The translations under genes were made by a program, and so were the position numbers. From positions 868,001-932,000 of the forward strand of contig NC_013235.1 of the NCBI RefSeq assembly GCF_000024365.1: 64,000 bases of DNA, written 5' to 3'. Every line of letters starts with the position of its first letter. The first letter of the stretch is position 1. Under the pieces are notes generated by a model. The model was not told the origin of the DNA, searched no databases, and saw nothing but the letters and a program-made list of their open reading frames with translations. Shown piece after piece: positions 1-7,873 of this stretch. This DNA comes from Nakamurella multipartita DSM 44233 (GTDB lineage Bacteria; Actinomycetota; Actinomycetes; Mycobacteriales; Nakamurellaceae).

Positions 1-921
1 CCGATCTGTCACGTCGCCGCCGAGGCCGGCGTGGCCCGGCAAACCCTGGCCAAGTGGCACGCCCGCTGGAAGGCCGACGGTCCGGCCGGCCTGCAGGACC
101 GCTCGTCGCGCCCGGTGTCCTCACCCGGCCAGGTCGACGCCCAGGTCGAGGACGTCGTGGAGTATCTGCGGCGGCACCTCAAGCTCGGTCCGGTGATGCT
201 GGCCGCGGAGCTGCGCGAGTTCGGGATCACGCTGGCGCCGTCGACGATCCACCGGGTCCTGGTGCGCCGGGGCATCTCTCGCCTGCGGGACCTGGACGTC
301 ACCGGCCATCAGCTGCGGGAACCGGTCCGCCGGTACGAGTGGGCCGCGCCCGGTGACCTGATCCACGTCGATGTGAAGAAGATCGGCCGCATCCCCGACG
401 GCGGCGGCTGGCGGATCCACGGCCGGGGCAACGACGCCCACCGAGCCTCCCAGCGGGGTCAGCGACCCGGGTACGCGTTCCTGCACACCGCGATCGATGA
501 CCGGTCCCGGCTGGCCTACACCGAAGAACTGGCCGACGAGAAGTCCGTGACCGCGGCCGGTTTCTGGGCCCGCGCGGTCGAGTTCTTCGCCGCGCACGGC
601 ATCGAGAGGATCCACCGGGTGCTGACCGACAACGGTTCCTGCTACCGCGGCAAGGACTTCAACACCGCGCTGGGGGCCACGGTCCACAAGTACACCCGAC
701 CGTACCGACCGCAGACCAACGGAAAGGTCGAGCGGTACCACCGGACCCTGGCCCGGGAATGGGCCTACCGCCAGGCCTGGTCCTGCAACGACGAACGAGC
801 CGCCGCCCTGGCCGGGTTCGTGCACCGCTACAACTACCATCGGCCGCACACCGCGCTGAAGGGCAAACCGCCCGCCTACCGCACGCCAGCCGTTACCAAC
901 CTGTCCGGGCTCAACAGGTAG
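1..921 (+). CDS. IS481-family transposase, 5' end outside window
   Basis: DDE transposase that would move the surrounding insertion sequence. The frame is open from base 1, so the N-terminus lies outside the window; 306 codons are visible against about 320-340 for the family. The visible start holds a helix-turn-helix (VAAEAGVARQTLAKWH) followed by the GLQDRSSRP linker typical of IS481. The integrase core shows the acidic triad: D in LIHVDVKKIG, D in VLTDNGSCYRG, and E in RPQTNGKVERYHRTL. The C-terminus ends YNYHRPHTALKGKPP, also typical. The stop codon lies at the inferred right end of the element, as often seen in this family. Family assignment is confident. Whether the copy is active cannot be judged without its left end. 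Confidence 0.93.
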   Translation, partial: PICHVAAEAGVARQTLAKWHARWKADGPAGLQDRSSRPVSSPGQVDAQVEDVVEYLRRHLKLGPVMLAAELREFGITLAPSTIHRVLVRRGISRLRDLDVTGHQLREPVRRYEWAAPGDLIHVDVKKIGRIPDGGGWRIHGRGNDAHRASQRGQRPGYAFLHTAIDDRSRLAYTEELADEKSVTAAGFWARAVEFFAAHGIERIHRVLTDNGSCYRGKDFNTALGATVHKYTRPYRPQTNGKVERYHRTLAREWAYRQAWSCNDERAAALAGFVHRYNYHRPHTALKGKPPAYRTPAVTNLSGLNR

Positions 922-922
922 C
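1..922. mobile_element. Insertion sequence, IS481 type (right part)
   Basis: The transposase gene runs up to about base 921 and the next base begins sequence coding, on the other strand, for a regulator that lacks its C-terminus. The inferred right terminus reads GTCCGGGCTCAACAGGTAG on the plus strand. The left terminus and any target duplication are outside the window, so the exact boundary is uncertain by a few bases. Confidence 0.75.
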
Positions 923-2607
923 CGGCCCACGCGCGCCGCGATGACGTCGGTGACCGCGGCCGGCACCCCGCCGACCCCCGGGTCGGGTCCCCGCGCCGGA
1001 TCGGCCGCGCGCAGCAGTTCGAGCAGGAAGAACGGGTTGCCGCCGGTGCGCTCCCGCAGGGCGGCGCCGTCCGCCGGGACGTCCGGCCGGTGAGCGGCGC
1101 TGAGCGCCGTGACGTCGGCCACCGACAACCCGGACAGGTCCAGGCCCACCGCCGGCCGCCGCGCCAGGGCCTCGCCGAGCTCGGCCAACCCGCCGGTCGG
1201 CGCCGGATGCGCCCGCCGCGTGACGACCACCGCCAGCCGGCCGCGGTCGACCGTGTCGGTGATGTGCCGCAGCAGGGCCAGGGTCGACGGGTCGGCCCAG
1301 TGCAGGTCGTCGAACACGAGCAGGTGCCGCTCGCCGGCCGTGATCCGGGCCAGGGCCCGGGCGACGGACTCGAAGCGGGTGAACCGGTCGGCGCCGCCGG
1401 GCCGGTCGGCCCGCACCAACGCCACCGCCTCGGCCAGCCCGTCATCGGTCCGCGACTCGGCGAGCGAGCCCAGGACACCGACCCACGGCCACAGCGGGGG
1501 CGCGCCATCGTCGGACGAGCAGCGACCCACGTGCACGCCGAAACCCCGTGCGCGGGCGCGGATCCCGAGCTCTTCGGTGAGCCGGGTCTTGCCGATGCCG
1601 GGTTCACCGACCAGCAGGGCGATCCGCACGGAGCCGGCCTCGGCGTCGTCGAGCACGCCCAGCAACGCGGACAGCTCGCGTTCGCGGCCGACGAGCGGGG
1701 CGCCGGACCGGACGGTGACCGGGCCGGTCATCGCCACGGCGGCCGGCAGCGCGGTCGGGTCGGGTCCCGGAGCCGGCCCGGCTCCCGGCACCGATCCGGG
1801 GACCGAGCGGGCGGTGACGACGTCCTGGCGCAGGACCGCCAGTTCCAGCTCCCGCACCAGCGGGCCCGGGTCGATGCCGAGCTCGGCGTCCAGGGACTGC
1901 CGGACGGTGCGCAGCGCGTGCAGGGCATCCCCCTGCCGCCCGGCCCGGGCCAGGGCGAGCGCGAACAGCGCCCAGAGGTCCTCGCGCAGCGGATGGTCGT
2001 GCGCGACCGGACCGAGATCGGCCACCACGGTGGATTCCTGGCCCAGGGCCAGGTGCAGGCGGGCCCGATCGGCCAGGGCGGCCAGGCGCAGGTCGGCCAG
2101 CCGGGCCCGTTCGGCGTCGGCCGCCGGGTGCCGGTCCAGCTCGGGATACGGCTCGGCGCGCCACCAGGACAACGCCCCGGTCAGCTCGACGGTCAACCCG
2201 GTCAACGCCTCGGCGGTCAGTCCGGCCGGAACGGTCAGCGGATCGGCGCCGGTGAGCCGGGCATGCACGTCCTGGACCACCCGGGCGAAGCGATGCGCAT
2301 CGACGGCATCCGCCGGAACCCGCAGTTCGTAGCCGGCGGGCGAGGTGAGCACGGTCTGGGCGGCGGCGCGCGCGGCCCGGCCCGGTTCCAGCACCTTGCG
2401 CAGGCTGGAGACGTAGGCGTGCAACGACGCGGTGACTGCGGCCGGCGGCGTCCGGCCCCACAGGAAATCGATCAGGGTGTCGACGGGCACCGGACGGTTG
2501 GCATGCAGCGCCAGCGCGGCGAGCAGGGCCCGAGGTTTGGGTGATCCGAGCTCGATCGCCGTCGACCCGCGGTGCACCCGCAGGGGTCCGAGCACCTCGA
2601 TCCGCAT
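922..2607 (-). pseudogene. SARP/BTAD-type regulator with AAA ATPase domain, interrupted by the IS
   Basis: Transcriptional activator of the SARP/AfsR class. Residues 1-95 are an OmpR-like DNA-binding domain (starting MRIEVLGPLRV, with PKPRALLAALALHANRPV), 100-250 the BTAD domain, and from about 290 an AAA/STAND ATPase opening LVGRERELSALL, with Walker A GEPGIGKTR and Walker B HLLVFDDLHWADPS. After about residue 562 (AAVTDVIAARVGR) the frame runs into the antisense of the transposase, which has no similarity to the expected helical repeat part, so the gene is truncated. ATG at 2607 is chosen because homologues start MRIEVLG. A truncated protein with an intact DNA-binding domain might still be made; the ATPase and sensor part is lost. 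Confidence 0.85.
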
Positions 2608-2769
2608 GGGCGCCGAGTGTAGGAGCCCCCGGCCGGGTGGCCACCCGCAGATCGCGGGTGGCCACCGGGGGGCCGGGCCCCGGCGGTCGACGCTGACCAT
2701 CGGGGCCCGATGCGGCGGCGCCGGGCGGTGATTGCCCTCGGTGACCGGCGGCGGACTAACGGCAGCGGA

Positions 2770-2829
2770 CTAACGGCGGCGGGCGACTCGGCGGCTGGTG
2801 CGGCGGGCGACGCGGCGGCAGGCGAACAT
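2770..2829 (-). CDS. Putative 19-aa arginine-rich peptide
   Basis: A 19-codon ORF, MFACRRVARRTSRRVARRR, lies 48 bases downstream of the DUF6325 gene on the same strand. It is preceded by GGGAGGT at 7-8 bases spacing, one of the best ribosome binding sites in the window. Ten of 19 residues are arginine, and a near-repeat RRVARR occurs twice. From memory, arginine-rich mini-proteins occur beside DUF6325 genes in other actinobacteria, but this could not be checked here. It could be a nucleic-acid-binding or membrane-active peptide, or a leader. No function is assigned. Confidence 0.5.
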   Translation of the reverse strand: MFACRRVARRTSRRVARRR

Positions 2830-2877
2830 GGGGGCGGACCTCCCTTCGGTCAACAGCGAGACGGTCACTGGCGTGGG

Positions 2878-3420
2878 TCAGGCCGGGGCGCCGCTGGTGG
2901 CCAGCGCGTGCAGTTCCGCGGCCTCCTCGGCGGTGTGCAGACCCGCTTCGACCAGGTCCAGCGGGCTGATGAAGCCGTCGCTGATCCGGTACCCGCCGGC
3001 CCGCATGATCGCGTCGCGCAGCGGAACCGCCCAGTGATGCTCCAGCAGGATCAACGCAGCGGCCGAACCGTTGGGCACGTCCTCCAGGATGTCCCAGTCG
3101 TCGGCCTCGCCCAGCGGGCTGAAGTCCTCCGCGGCCCGCTCGGCTCCGGCGGCCGCACCGGCCACCATGCCCTCCTCGCCGTCCTCCCCGAGTCCGATGA
3201 GACCGCCGATGATGCTTCCCATCTCGATGGCTTCGTCGCGACTGAGGTTGCTCAGGTGGACGACCTCGACATCGCCGGCGTCGTCCTTGTAGACGGCCAG
3301 CGCGTCGACCACGCGCACGGTGTCGCTCGCCCGCAGCCGTTCCAGTTCGGCGATGATCTCGCCGTGGAAATCCGGGTGCGGGAAGCCCAGCACGATGAGC
3401 TGGACAGGGCCAACGGCCAT
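2878..3420 (-). CDS. DUF6325 family protein
   Basis: A 180-aa cytoplasmic protein of unknown function. It opens MAVGPVQLIVLGFPHPDF and continues EIIAELERLRASDTVRVVDALAVYKDDAGDVEVVHLSNL, the typical start of DUF6325 proteins, which are common in actinobacteria and often sit near SHOCT or stress genes. The middle is glycine/alanine rich (GSIIGGLIGLGEDGEEGMVAGAAAGAE) and suggests a hydrophobic hairpin. ATG at 3420 is preferred over an upstream in-frame start because AGAGGAAA lies just ahead of it. A tiny arginine-rich ORF follows on the same strand. The gene is divergent from an aquaporin, with clustered inverted repeats between them, hinting at shared envelope or osmotic-stress control. Confidence 0.72.
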   Translation of the reverse strand: MAVGPVQLIVLGFPHPDFHGEIIAELERLRASDTVRVVDALAVYKDDAGDVEVVHLSNLSRDEAIEMGSIIGGLIGLGEDGEEGMVAGAAAGAERAAEDFSPLGEADDWDILEDVPNGSAAALILLEHHWAVPLRDAIMRAGGYRISDGFISPLDLVEAGLHTAEEAAELHALATSGAPA

Positions 3421-3452
3421 GATCGTTTCCTCTTCCGATCGACGGGAGCAGT

Positions 3453-3497
3453 GGGTCACCGGCGGGGGTGACCCGGTGAGGTGACGTCGGTGTCACC
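3453..3497. promoter_or_regulatory. Clustered GGTGAC/GTCACC inverted repeats
   Basis: Two inverted repeats lie in tandem: GGGTCACC-N6-GGTGACCC at 3453-3474 and GGTGAC-N6-GTCACC at 3480-3497. All four half-sites share GGTGAC. They sit 33-77 bases upstream of the DUF6325 start, in the 296-base gap shared with the divergent aquaporin gene. The rest of the gap shows no gene. Probably operators for a dimeric regulator; identity unknown. Confidence 0.45.
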
Positions 3498-3716
3498 CTC
3501 GGCACCGTCCCCACTGTCCGCGCCGCACCTGCGGGCCGCCTCACCCGACCGGTGTGAGAACCGCCGGCGAGTTCACGGCGTCCTCGGGCGGGCGCGCTGG
3601 ATCCGCACCGGTCCGCTTCATCCGTTTCATCCTTGTCGGGCGAGGAGCCCGGTCGGCGGGCGGTGCCAGGATCGGGCCGCGAGGGCTCGTACCCGCCGTC
3701 CGCCCGAGGAGAATCG

Positions 3717-4538
3717 ATGGCCACGTCCACGCCACGGCCCAGCCCGGCCCAGGGGCAACTTGCTGCCCTGGAAGACCAGTTCATCAAGATGGCCGAGGAT
3801 TTCGACGACCGGTCGCAGGAATGGCGACGTCTGTTCTCCGAACTACTGGGGACGTTCTTCCTGGTTCTGGTGGCCGCCGGCGGCGGGATGATGGGCCAGG
3901 CGTTCCCCGACACCATCAGCCGGACCGCCGCGGTGACCGCCCCGGCGCTGATGGTGCTGGGCATCATCCTGTTCATGGGCAAAGTCTCCGGGGCCCACCT
4001 CAACCCGGCGGTGAGCATCGCCTTCGCGCTGCGCGGCGACTTCCCCTGGGCGCGGGTGCCCGGGTACATCGTCGTGCAGCTGATCGGCGCCGCGCTGGCC
4101 GCCTGGTTCCTGCAGGCGGTGATCGGCGTGTCCGCGCAGTACGGATCGAACTACCCCGCGGCCGGCTATTCGGCGTTCCTGGCCATGGTGATGGAGGCGG
4201 TCCTGACCTTCGCCCTGGTCTGCGTCATTCTCGGTACGGCTTCAGGGGCGCAGAATGTCGGCGTGGTCGGGGCCATCGGTGTCGGTGGTTACATCGCCCT
4301 GGCCGGCCTGTGGGGCAGTCCCATCTCCGGCGCGTCGATGAACCCGGCCCGCACCTTCGGTCCGAATCTGGTCAGCATGGACTTCGACTCCTACTGGGTG
4401 TACGTGGCCGGTCCGCTGCTGGGTGCGGTGCTGGCCGTCGGCGTGGCCTTCGTGCTCCGCGGGCGCGGGGGTGGCCGATCCGGTTCCGCCGCCGCGCAGG
4501 GCGTGCTGTTCACCGAGGTGGCCAACCCGAACGCCTGA
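3717..4538 (+). CDS. Aquaporin (MIP family channel)
   Basis: A 273-aa membrane channel for water or small neutral solutes. Both family-defining NPA half-helices are present: HLNPAVS (about residue 108) and SMNPARTF (about 222). Six membrane segments can be traced, starting ELLGTFFLVLVAAGGG. The 45-residue N-terminal cytoplasmic extension is acidic and longer than usual. ATG at 3717 follows GAGGAGA at good spacing. The arginine after the second NPA (NPAR) is the selectivity-filter arginine of the family. Whether it conducts water only or also glycerol cannot be told from sequence. The gene converges on a LysR regulator with a long palindrome between them. Confidence 0.9.
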   Translation: MATSTPRPSPAQGQLAALEDQFIKMAEDFDDRSQEWRRLFSELLGTFFLVLVAAGGGMMGQAFPDTISRTAAVTAPALMVLGIILFMGKVSGAHLNPAVSIAFALRGDFPWARVPGYIVVQLIGAALAAWFLQAVIGVSAQYGSNYPAAGYSAFLAMVMEAVLTFALVCVILGTASGAQNVGVVGAIGVGGYIALAGLWGSPISGASMNPARTFGPNLVSMDFDSYWVYVAGPLLGAVLAVGVAFVLRGRGGGRSGSAAAQGVLFTEVANPNA

Positions 4539-4592
4539 GCTCGGTCGCCTCGCCCGCCGTACCCCCCGCACCTCGCACCCGCACCCCGCCTG

Positions 4593-4657
4593 CAGTTGAT
4601 CATGGGCAGATGGCCGTTCCGCCTCCCGCGGAACGGCCTTCTTCCCATGATCAACTG
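4593..4657. terminator. 65-base palindrome, probable bidirectional terminator or repeat element
   Basis: A long inverted repeat: outer arms of 14 bases (CAGTTGATCATGGG and its complement), a 5-base mismatch bubble, then inner arms of 11 bases (GGCCGTTCCGC and complement) closing on a 5-base loop. It lies between the convergent aquaporin and LysR genes and its right arm covers the LysR stop codon. A terminator role is likely; the length and mismatch pattern also fit an intergenic palindromic repeat family. Confidence 0.65.
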
Positions 4658-5610
4658 CTCTGCTGGGCGGGGCCGGGCGCCGGGGTGGGGCGGTCGGCCA
4701 GGAACAGCCGCGCGACCAGGTTGCGCAGCCACCGGTTGCCGGGGTCCTCGTGGTAGCGGGGATGCCAATGCTGCCCGACGGTGAATCCCTCGACCGGCAG
4801 CGGGCACGGGTGAACGGTCAGCCCGCTGGCCCGGGCCAGCGTTTCGCCGATGTGCCGGGGGACGGTGACCAGCAGATCGGTGCGGCCGATGACGACCCCC
4901 AGGCCCAGGAACCCGGGCAGCTCCAGCACGACGCGGCGGGTGGTCCGTTCCTGGGCCAGGGCCTCGTCCAGCAGGTTGCTGCCGGTGCCCGACGGGACGG
5001 CCACGTGGTCGGCCGCCAGGTAGTCGGCCAGGGTCAGCGGCGATTGGATCCGCGGGTGCCGGCGGCTGGCCAGGCAGACCCAGTCCTGCGCGTACAACTC
5101 CTGGCGCCGGATGCCGGGGCCGAGCCAGGGGGCGAACCCGATGGCCAGGTCCGCCTCGCCGGACTGCAGGGCCTGCTCGGTGCGCTTGTCGATACCGGTG
5201 GCGACCAGGCGGGCCCGCGGGGCCTGCCGGCGCAGCTCGACCAGCAGCGTCGGCAGCAGCGTGATGTGGCTGGCGTCGGTCATGCAGATCCGGAACTGGC
5301 GCTCGGTGGTCTCCGGCTCGAAGCTGGTGTCCCAGTGCGCAAATCGGCGCAGCGACTCGAGGATCTCCCGGCCCGGCACGATCAAGGTGTCCGCCCGGGG
5401 GGTGGGGGACATGCCCGCCGGGGTGCGGACGAACAGCGGGTCGCCCAGCTGGTCGCGCAGCCGGCCCAGCCAGATGCTGGCCGTCGGCTGGCTCAGGCCG
5501 AGCTGCTCGGCCGCCCGGGTCACGCTGCGGGTGCGGTAGAGCACGTCGAACAGGGTCAGCAGCTTGACGTCGGGCAGGCCGGGTTCCATCCGGTCATTCT
5601 CGGCCATCAT
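4651..5610 (-). CDS. LysR-family transcriptional regulator (NahR/NodD-like)
   Basis: A 319-aa regulator. Residues 14-75 form the winged helix-turn-helix (LLTLFDVLYRTRSVTRAAEQLGLSQPTASIWLGRLRDQLGDPLF), followed by FVRTPAGMSPTPRA, a signature of the NahR/NodD/LinR branch that controls aromatic or signal-inducible operons. The C-terminal part is a periplasmic-binding-protein-like effector domain. It is divergent from a three-gene operon with 2-aminomuconate-pathway-like enzymes, its probable target, with a small molecule of that pathway as a likely co-inducer (inference). A perfect T-N11-A palindrome overlaps its first codon. Starts at 5610, 5607 or 5589 are all possible; the first is kept. Confidence 0.9.
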   Translation of the reverse strand: MMAENDRMEPGLPDVKLLTLFDVLYRTRSVTRAAEQLGLSQPTASIWLGRLRDQLGDPLFVRTPAGMSPTPRADTLIVPGREILESLRRFAHWDTSFEPETTERQFRICMTDASHITLLPTLLVELRRQAPRARLVATGIDKRTEQALQSGEADLAIGFAPWLGPGIRRQELYAQDWVCLASRRHPRIQSPLTLADYLAADHVAVPSGTGSNLLDEALAQERTTRRVVLELPGFLGLGVVIGRTDLLVTVPRHIGETLARASGLTVHPCPLPVEGFTVGQHWHPRYHEDPGNRWLRNLVARLFLADRPTPAPGPAQQSS

Positions 5611-5623
5611 TGCCTAAGGCAAT
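5609..5623. promoter_or_regulatory. LysR-type T-N11-A operator
   Basis: A perfect inverted repeat ATTGCC-TAA-GGCAAT that satisfies the T-N11-A rule for LysR regulators. It lies on the start codon of the LysR gene and 60 bases upstream of the divergent RidA start. ATTGC recurs further along the gap at 5639-5648 (ATTGCATTGC), possibly the activation half-site. Confidence 0.6.
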
Positions 5624-5682
5624 AGTGGGATTCCAGCCATTGCATTGCGGACATGACCGGTGGCTGGTTACGGTCGCCCGTT

Positions 5683-6069
5683 ATGATCGTCATCCATACG
5701 CCGGACGCCCCCTCCCACACCGGCCCGGTGCCCCAGGCGGTGGAGGCCGGCGGCTGGATCTACGTTTCGGCCCTGTTCGGCGCCGAGCCGCACGGGCATG
5801 CCATCCCGGCCGATGCGCGGGCCGAGGCCGAGCAGCTGTTCGCCAATCTGAGCGCCATCCTGGCCGCCGCCCGGGCCGACCTGAGCCACGTGGTGCGGGT
5901 GGGCATCGTCATGCGCGACCTGCAGCGGGACCGGCCGGTCTTCAATCAGGTCTGGGCCGAGCGGTTCGGCGACCACCGGCCCGCCCGCTCCGCCATCGAG
6001 GCCACCGATTTCGGCCGGCCGGGGGAGAACGCCCGGTACCTGGTCGAGGTCGTGGCCTTCCGTGGCTGA
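5683..6069 (+). CDS. RidA/YjgF-family protein, possible 2-aminomuconate deaminase
   Basis: A 128-aa Rid-family enzyme, a group that hydrolyses imines/enamines and includes 2-aminomuconate deaminases (AmnD/NbaF). The family pattern is visible: VPQAVEAGGWIYVSALFG, then LSAILAAARADLSHVVRVGIVMRDL, then RPARSAIEATDFGRPGENARYLVEVVAF. The usual C-terminal R-x-x-x-E region is present in modified form. ATG at 5683 (MIVIHTPDAP) is chosen by homology; the ribosome binding site is weak. It overlaps the next gene by 8 bases, and a decarboxylase-like gene of the same pathway ends the operon, which supports an aromatic-catabolic rather than housekeeping role. Confidence 0.78.
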   Translation: MIVIHTPDAPSHTGPVPQAVEAGGWIYVSALFGAEPHGHAIPADARAEAEQLFANLSAILAAARADLSHVVRVGIVMRDLQRDRPVFNQVWAERFGDHRPARSAIEATDFGRPGENARYLVEVVAFRG

Positions 6070-7003
6070 CCTCGCCGGGGCCGCCGGCGGCGGGTACGAG
6101 CTGGTCGCCAGCTTCTTCACGCTGACCGGGTCCGGCTTCGGGCAGCCGCCGCGCCACTCGTTCACCGCGCGTTGCGAGGCGGCGGCCGACGCCGGCTTCA
6201 CCGGGATCGGGCTGCACGTCGACGACCTGCCGCGGACCGTGGCGGCGGGCCTGGACGTGCCCGGGATGCAGGCCGTGTTGGCCCGGACCGGGCTTCGCGT
6301 GGTGGAGATCGAGTTCCTGGGCGGATGGGCCCGGCCGGATTCCGATCCGGCCGAGCTGGACGCGCTGGTGAACCGGATCGAGGCGGTGGCCGACGCGTTC
6401 GGTGGCCGCCACGTCAGCACCGGCGAGTTCGGCGGACCGGCCGAGTCGGGTGGGCCACTCGACCTCGATGCGGCCGCGGCCCGGCTCGATGCGCTGGCCC
6501 GCCGGCTGGCCGAGCGGGATCTGCTGCTCGCCGTCGAGGGCTTCCCTTGGTCGGTGCTGGCCGGGGCCGGCACCGTCCCGGACCTGCTCAGCCGGACGGC
6601 CTCGGCGAACGTGGGTCAGCTCGTCGACATCTGGCACTACCTCAACAACGGAGGAGACCCGGTGACGCTGACCGGTCCGATCGTCGCCGTTCAGCTCAAC
6701 GACGGTCCAAGGGTGCACGACGATTTCCTGACCCACGCCCGGGCCGCTCGCTGGTTGCCGGGCGAGGGGGAGCTCGACGTCGTCGGGCTGGTCCGGGCGG
6801 TGCTGCGCACCGGATTCACCGGGCCCTGGTGCGTGGAGGTCAACACCCCCGAGTTCCGCAGCCTGCCCATCGAGCAGGCGGCCGCGCAGGCCGCCCGGGC
6901 GGCCCGCGCCGTCCTGACCGCTGCCGGCGCCCCGCCGGCGGTTCCGGCACCATCATCGGACGGTCCCACCCGTCCCGCACCGGTATCCAGGGAGAACGCA
7001 TGA
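6062..7003 (+). CDS. Sugar phosphate isomerase/epimerase-like TIM-barrel protein
   Basis: A 313-aa xylose-isomerase-like TIM barrel. Metal-site positions are recognisable: E in LLAVEGFPW, D/H in QLVDIWHYL, Q in VAVQLND, and E in WCVEVNTPEF. The start region GYELVASFFTLTG and FTGIGLHVDDL fits the family. GTG at 6062 overlaps the RidA stop, suggesting translational coupling, and the 3' end overlaps the next ATG (ATGA). The exact substrate is unknown. Its position between a Rid deaminase and a 4-oxalocrotonate-decarboxylase homologue suggests it acts on an intermediate of the same aromatic or amino-acid catabolic route (inference). Confidence 0.75.
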   Translation: MADLAGAAGGGYELVASFFTLTGSGFGQPPRHSFTARCEAAADAGFTGIGLHVDDLPRTVAAGLDVPGMQAVLARTGLRVVEIEFLGGWARPDSDPAELDALVNRIEAVADAFGGRHVSTGEFGGPAESGGPLDLDAAAARLDALARRLAERDLLLAVEGFPWSVLAGAGTVPDLLSRTASANVGQLVDIWHYLNNGGDPVTLTGPIVAVQLNDGPRVHDDFLTHARAARWLPGEGELDVVGLVRAVLRTGFTGPWCVEVNTPEFRSLPIEQAAAQAARAARAVLTAAGAPPAVPAPSSDGPTRPAPVSRENA

Positions 7004-7785
7004 GCACCACGAGCATCACCCCCGACGAGATCGCGCAGGTCCTGCTGGCCGGGGAGCGCAACCGCACCGAGGTGGCCCAGTTCAGTGCCAGCCACCCCGA
7101 TCTCGACGTGCGCACCGCCTACGCCGCCCAGCGGGCCTTCGTGCAGGCCAAGCTGGACGCCGGCGAGCAGCTGGTCGGCTACAAGCTCGGCCTGACCAGC
7201 CGCAACAAGCAGCGGGCGATGGGCGTGGACTGCCCGCTGTACGGGCGGGTGACCAGCTCCATGCTCGCGACGTACGGCGACCCCATCCCCTTCGACCGGT
7301 TCATCCATCCGCGGGTCGAGTCCGAGATCGCCTTCCTGCTCAAGCAGGACGTGACCGCACCGGCCACGGTGAGCTCGGTGCTGGCCGCCACCGACGTGGT
7401 CTTCGGCGCCGTGGACGTGCTGGATTCCCGGTACGAGGGGTTCAAGTTCACCCTGGAGGACGTGGTCGCCGACAACGCGAGCGCGGGCGCCTTCTACCTC
7501 GGGCCGGTGGCCCGCCCGGCCACCGAACTGCGGCTGGATCTGCTCGGCTGCATCGTCCGGGTCGACGGCGAGGTGACGATGACGGCGGCCGGTGCCGCGG
7601 TGATGGGTCACCCCGCGGCCGCGGTCGCGTGGTTGGCCAATCAGCTGGCGCTGGAGGGCGAATCGCTCAAGGCCGGCCAGTTGATCTTCTCGGGCGGGGT
7701 GACCGCGCCGGTCCCGGTGGTGCCCGGTGGCAGCGTGACGTTCGAGTTCGACGGTCTCGGTGTGATCGAGGTGGCCGGCGCCTGA
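7000..7785 (+). CDS. 4-oxalocrotonate decarboxylase / 2-keto-4-pentenoate hydratase family enzyme
   Basis: A 261-aa enzyme of the FAH/MhpD fold. Several segments match 4-oxalocrotonate decarboxylases (DmpH/XylI/AmnE) better than the hydratases: GYKLGLTSRNKQRAMGVDCP, FIHPRVESEIAFLL, VLDSRYEGFKFTLEDVVADN and GAAVMGHPAAAVAWLANQL. The expected reaction is Mg-dependent decarboxylation of 2-oxo-3-hexenedioate to 2-oxopent-4-enoate. ATG at 7000 overlaps the previous stop (ATGA) and has GGGAGA ahead of it. With the Rid protein this matches two successive steps of 2-aminomuconate breakdown; ring-cleavage and dehydrogenase genes are not in the window. Confidence 0.83.
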   Translation: MSTTSITPDEIAQVLLAGERNRTEVAQFSASHPDLDVRTAYAAQRAFVQAKLDAGEQLVGYKLGLTSRNKQRAMGVDCPLYGRVTSSMLATYGDPIPFDRFIHPRVESEIAFLLKQDVTAPATVSSVLAATDVVFGAVDVLDSRYEGFKFTLEDVVADNASAGAFYLGPVARPATELRLDLLGCIVRVDGEVTMTAAGAAVMGHPAAAVAWLANQLALEGESLKAGQLIFSGGVTAPVPVVPGGSVTFEFDGLGVIEVAGA

Positions 7786-7800
7786 CCGGGTGCGGCGGGT

Positions 7801-7827
7801 CACGGCCGGCCGGGCAGGGCGGCCGTG
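7801..7827. terminator. Hairpin after the aromatic operon
   Basis: CACGGCCG and CGGCCGTG, an 8-base perfect stem with an 11-base loop, 16 bases past the stop of the decarboxylase-like gene. No T-run follows. Next to it, at 7840-7866, the 13-base sequence GACGCGTGCTGGT occurs twice with one base between. The repeat lies just past the tRNA-Phe 3' end on the opposite strand. Confidence 0.45.
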
Positions 7828-7873
7828 GCTGCACCGCTTGACGCGTGCTGGTGGACGCGTGCTGGTTGATGCG

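Noticed and set aside
121-921. Continuation of the regulator frame on the minus strand through the transposase gene
   Set aside because: This part is antisense to a clear DDE transposase and has no similarity to the expected regulator C-terminus; it is treated as chance read-through after an insertion.
2710-3471. Plus-strand frame opposite the DUF6325 gene
   Set aside because: Gly/Gln/Arg/His-rich antisense frame without motifs. The minus-strand frame has a good ribosome binding site and a recognisable family.
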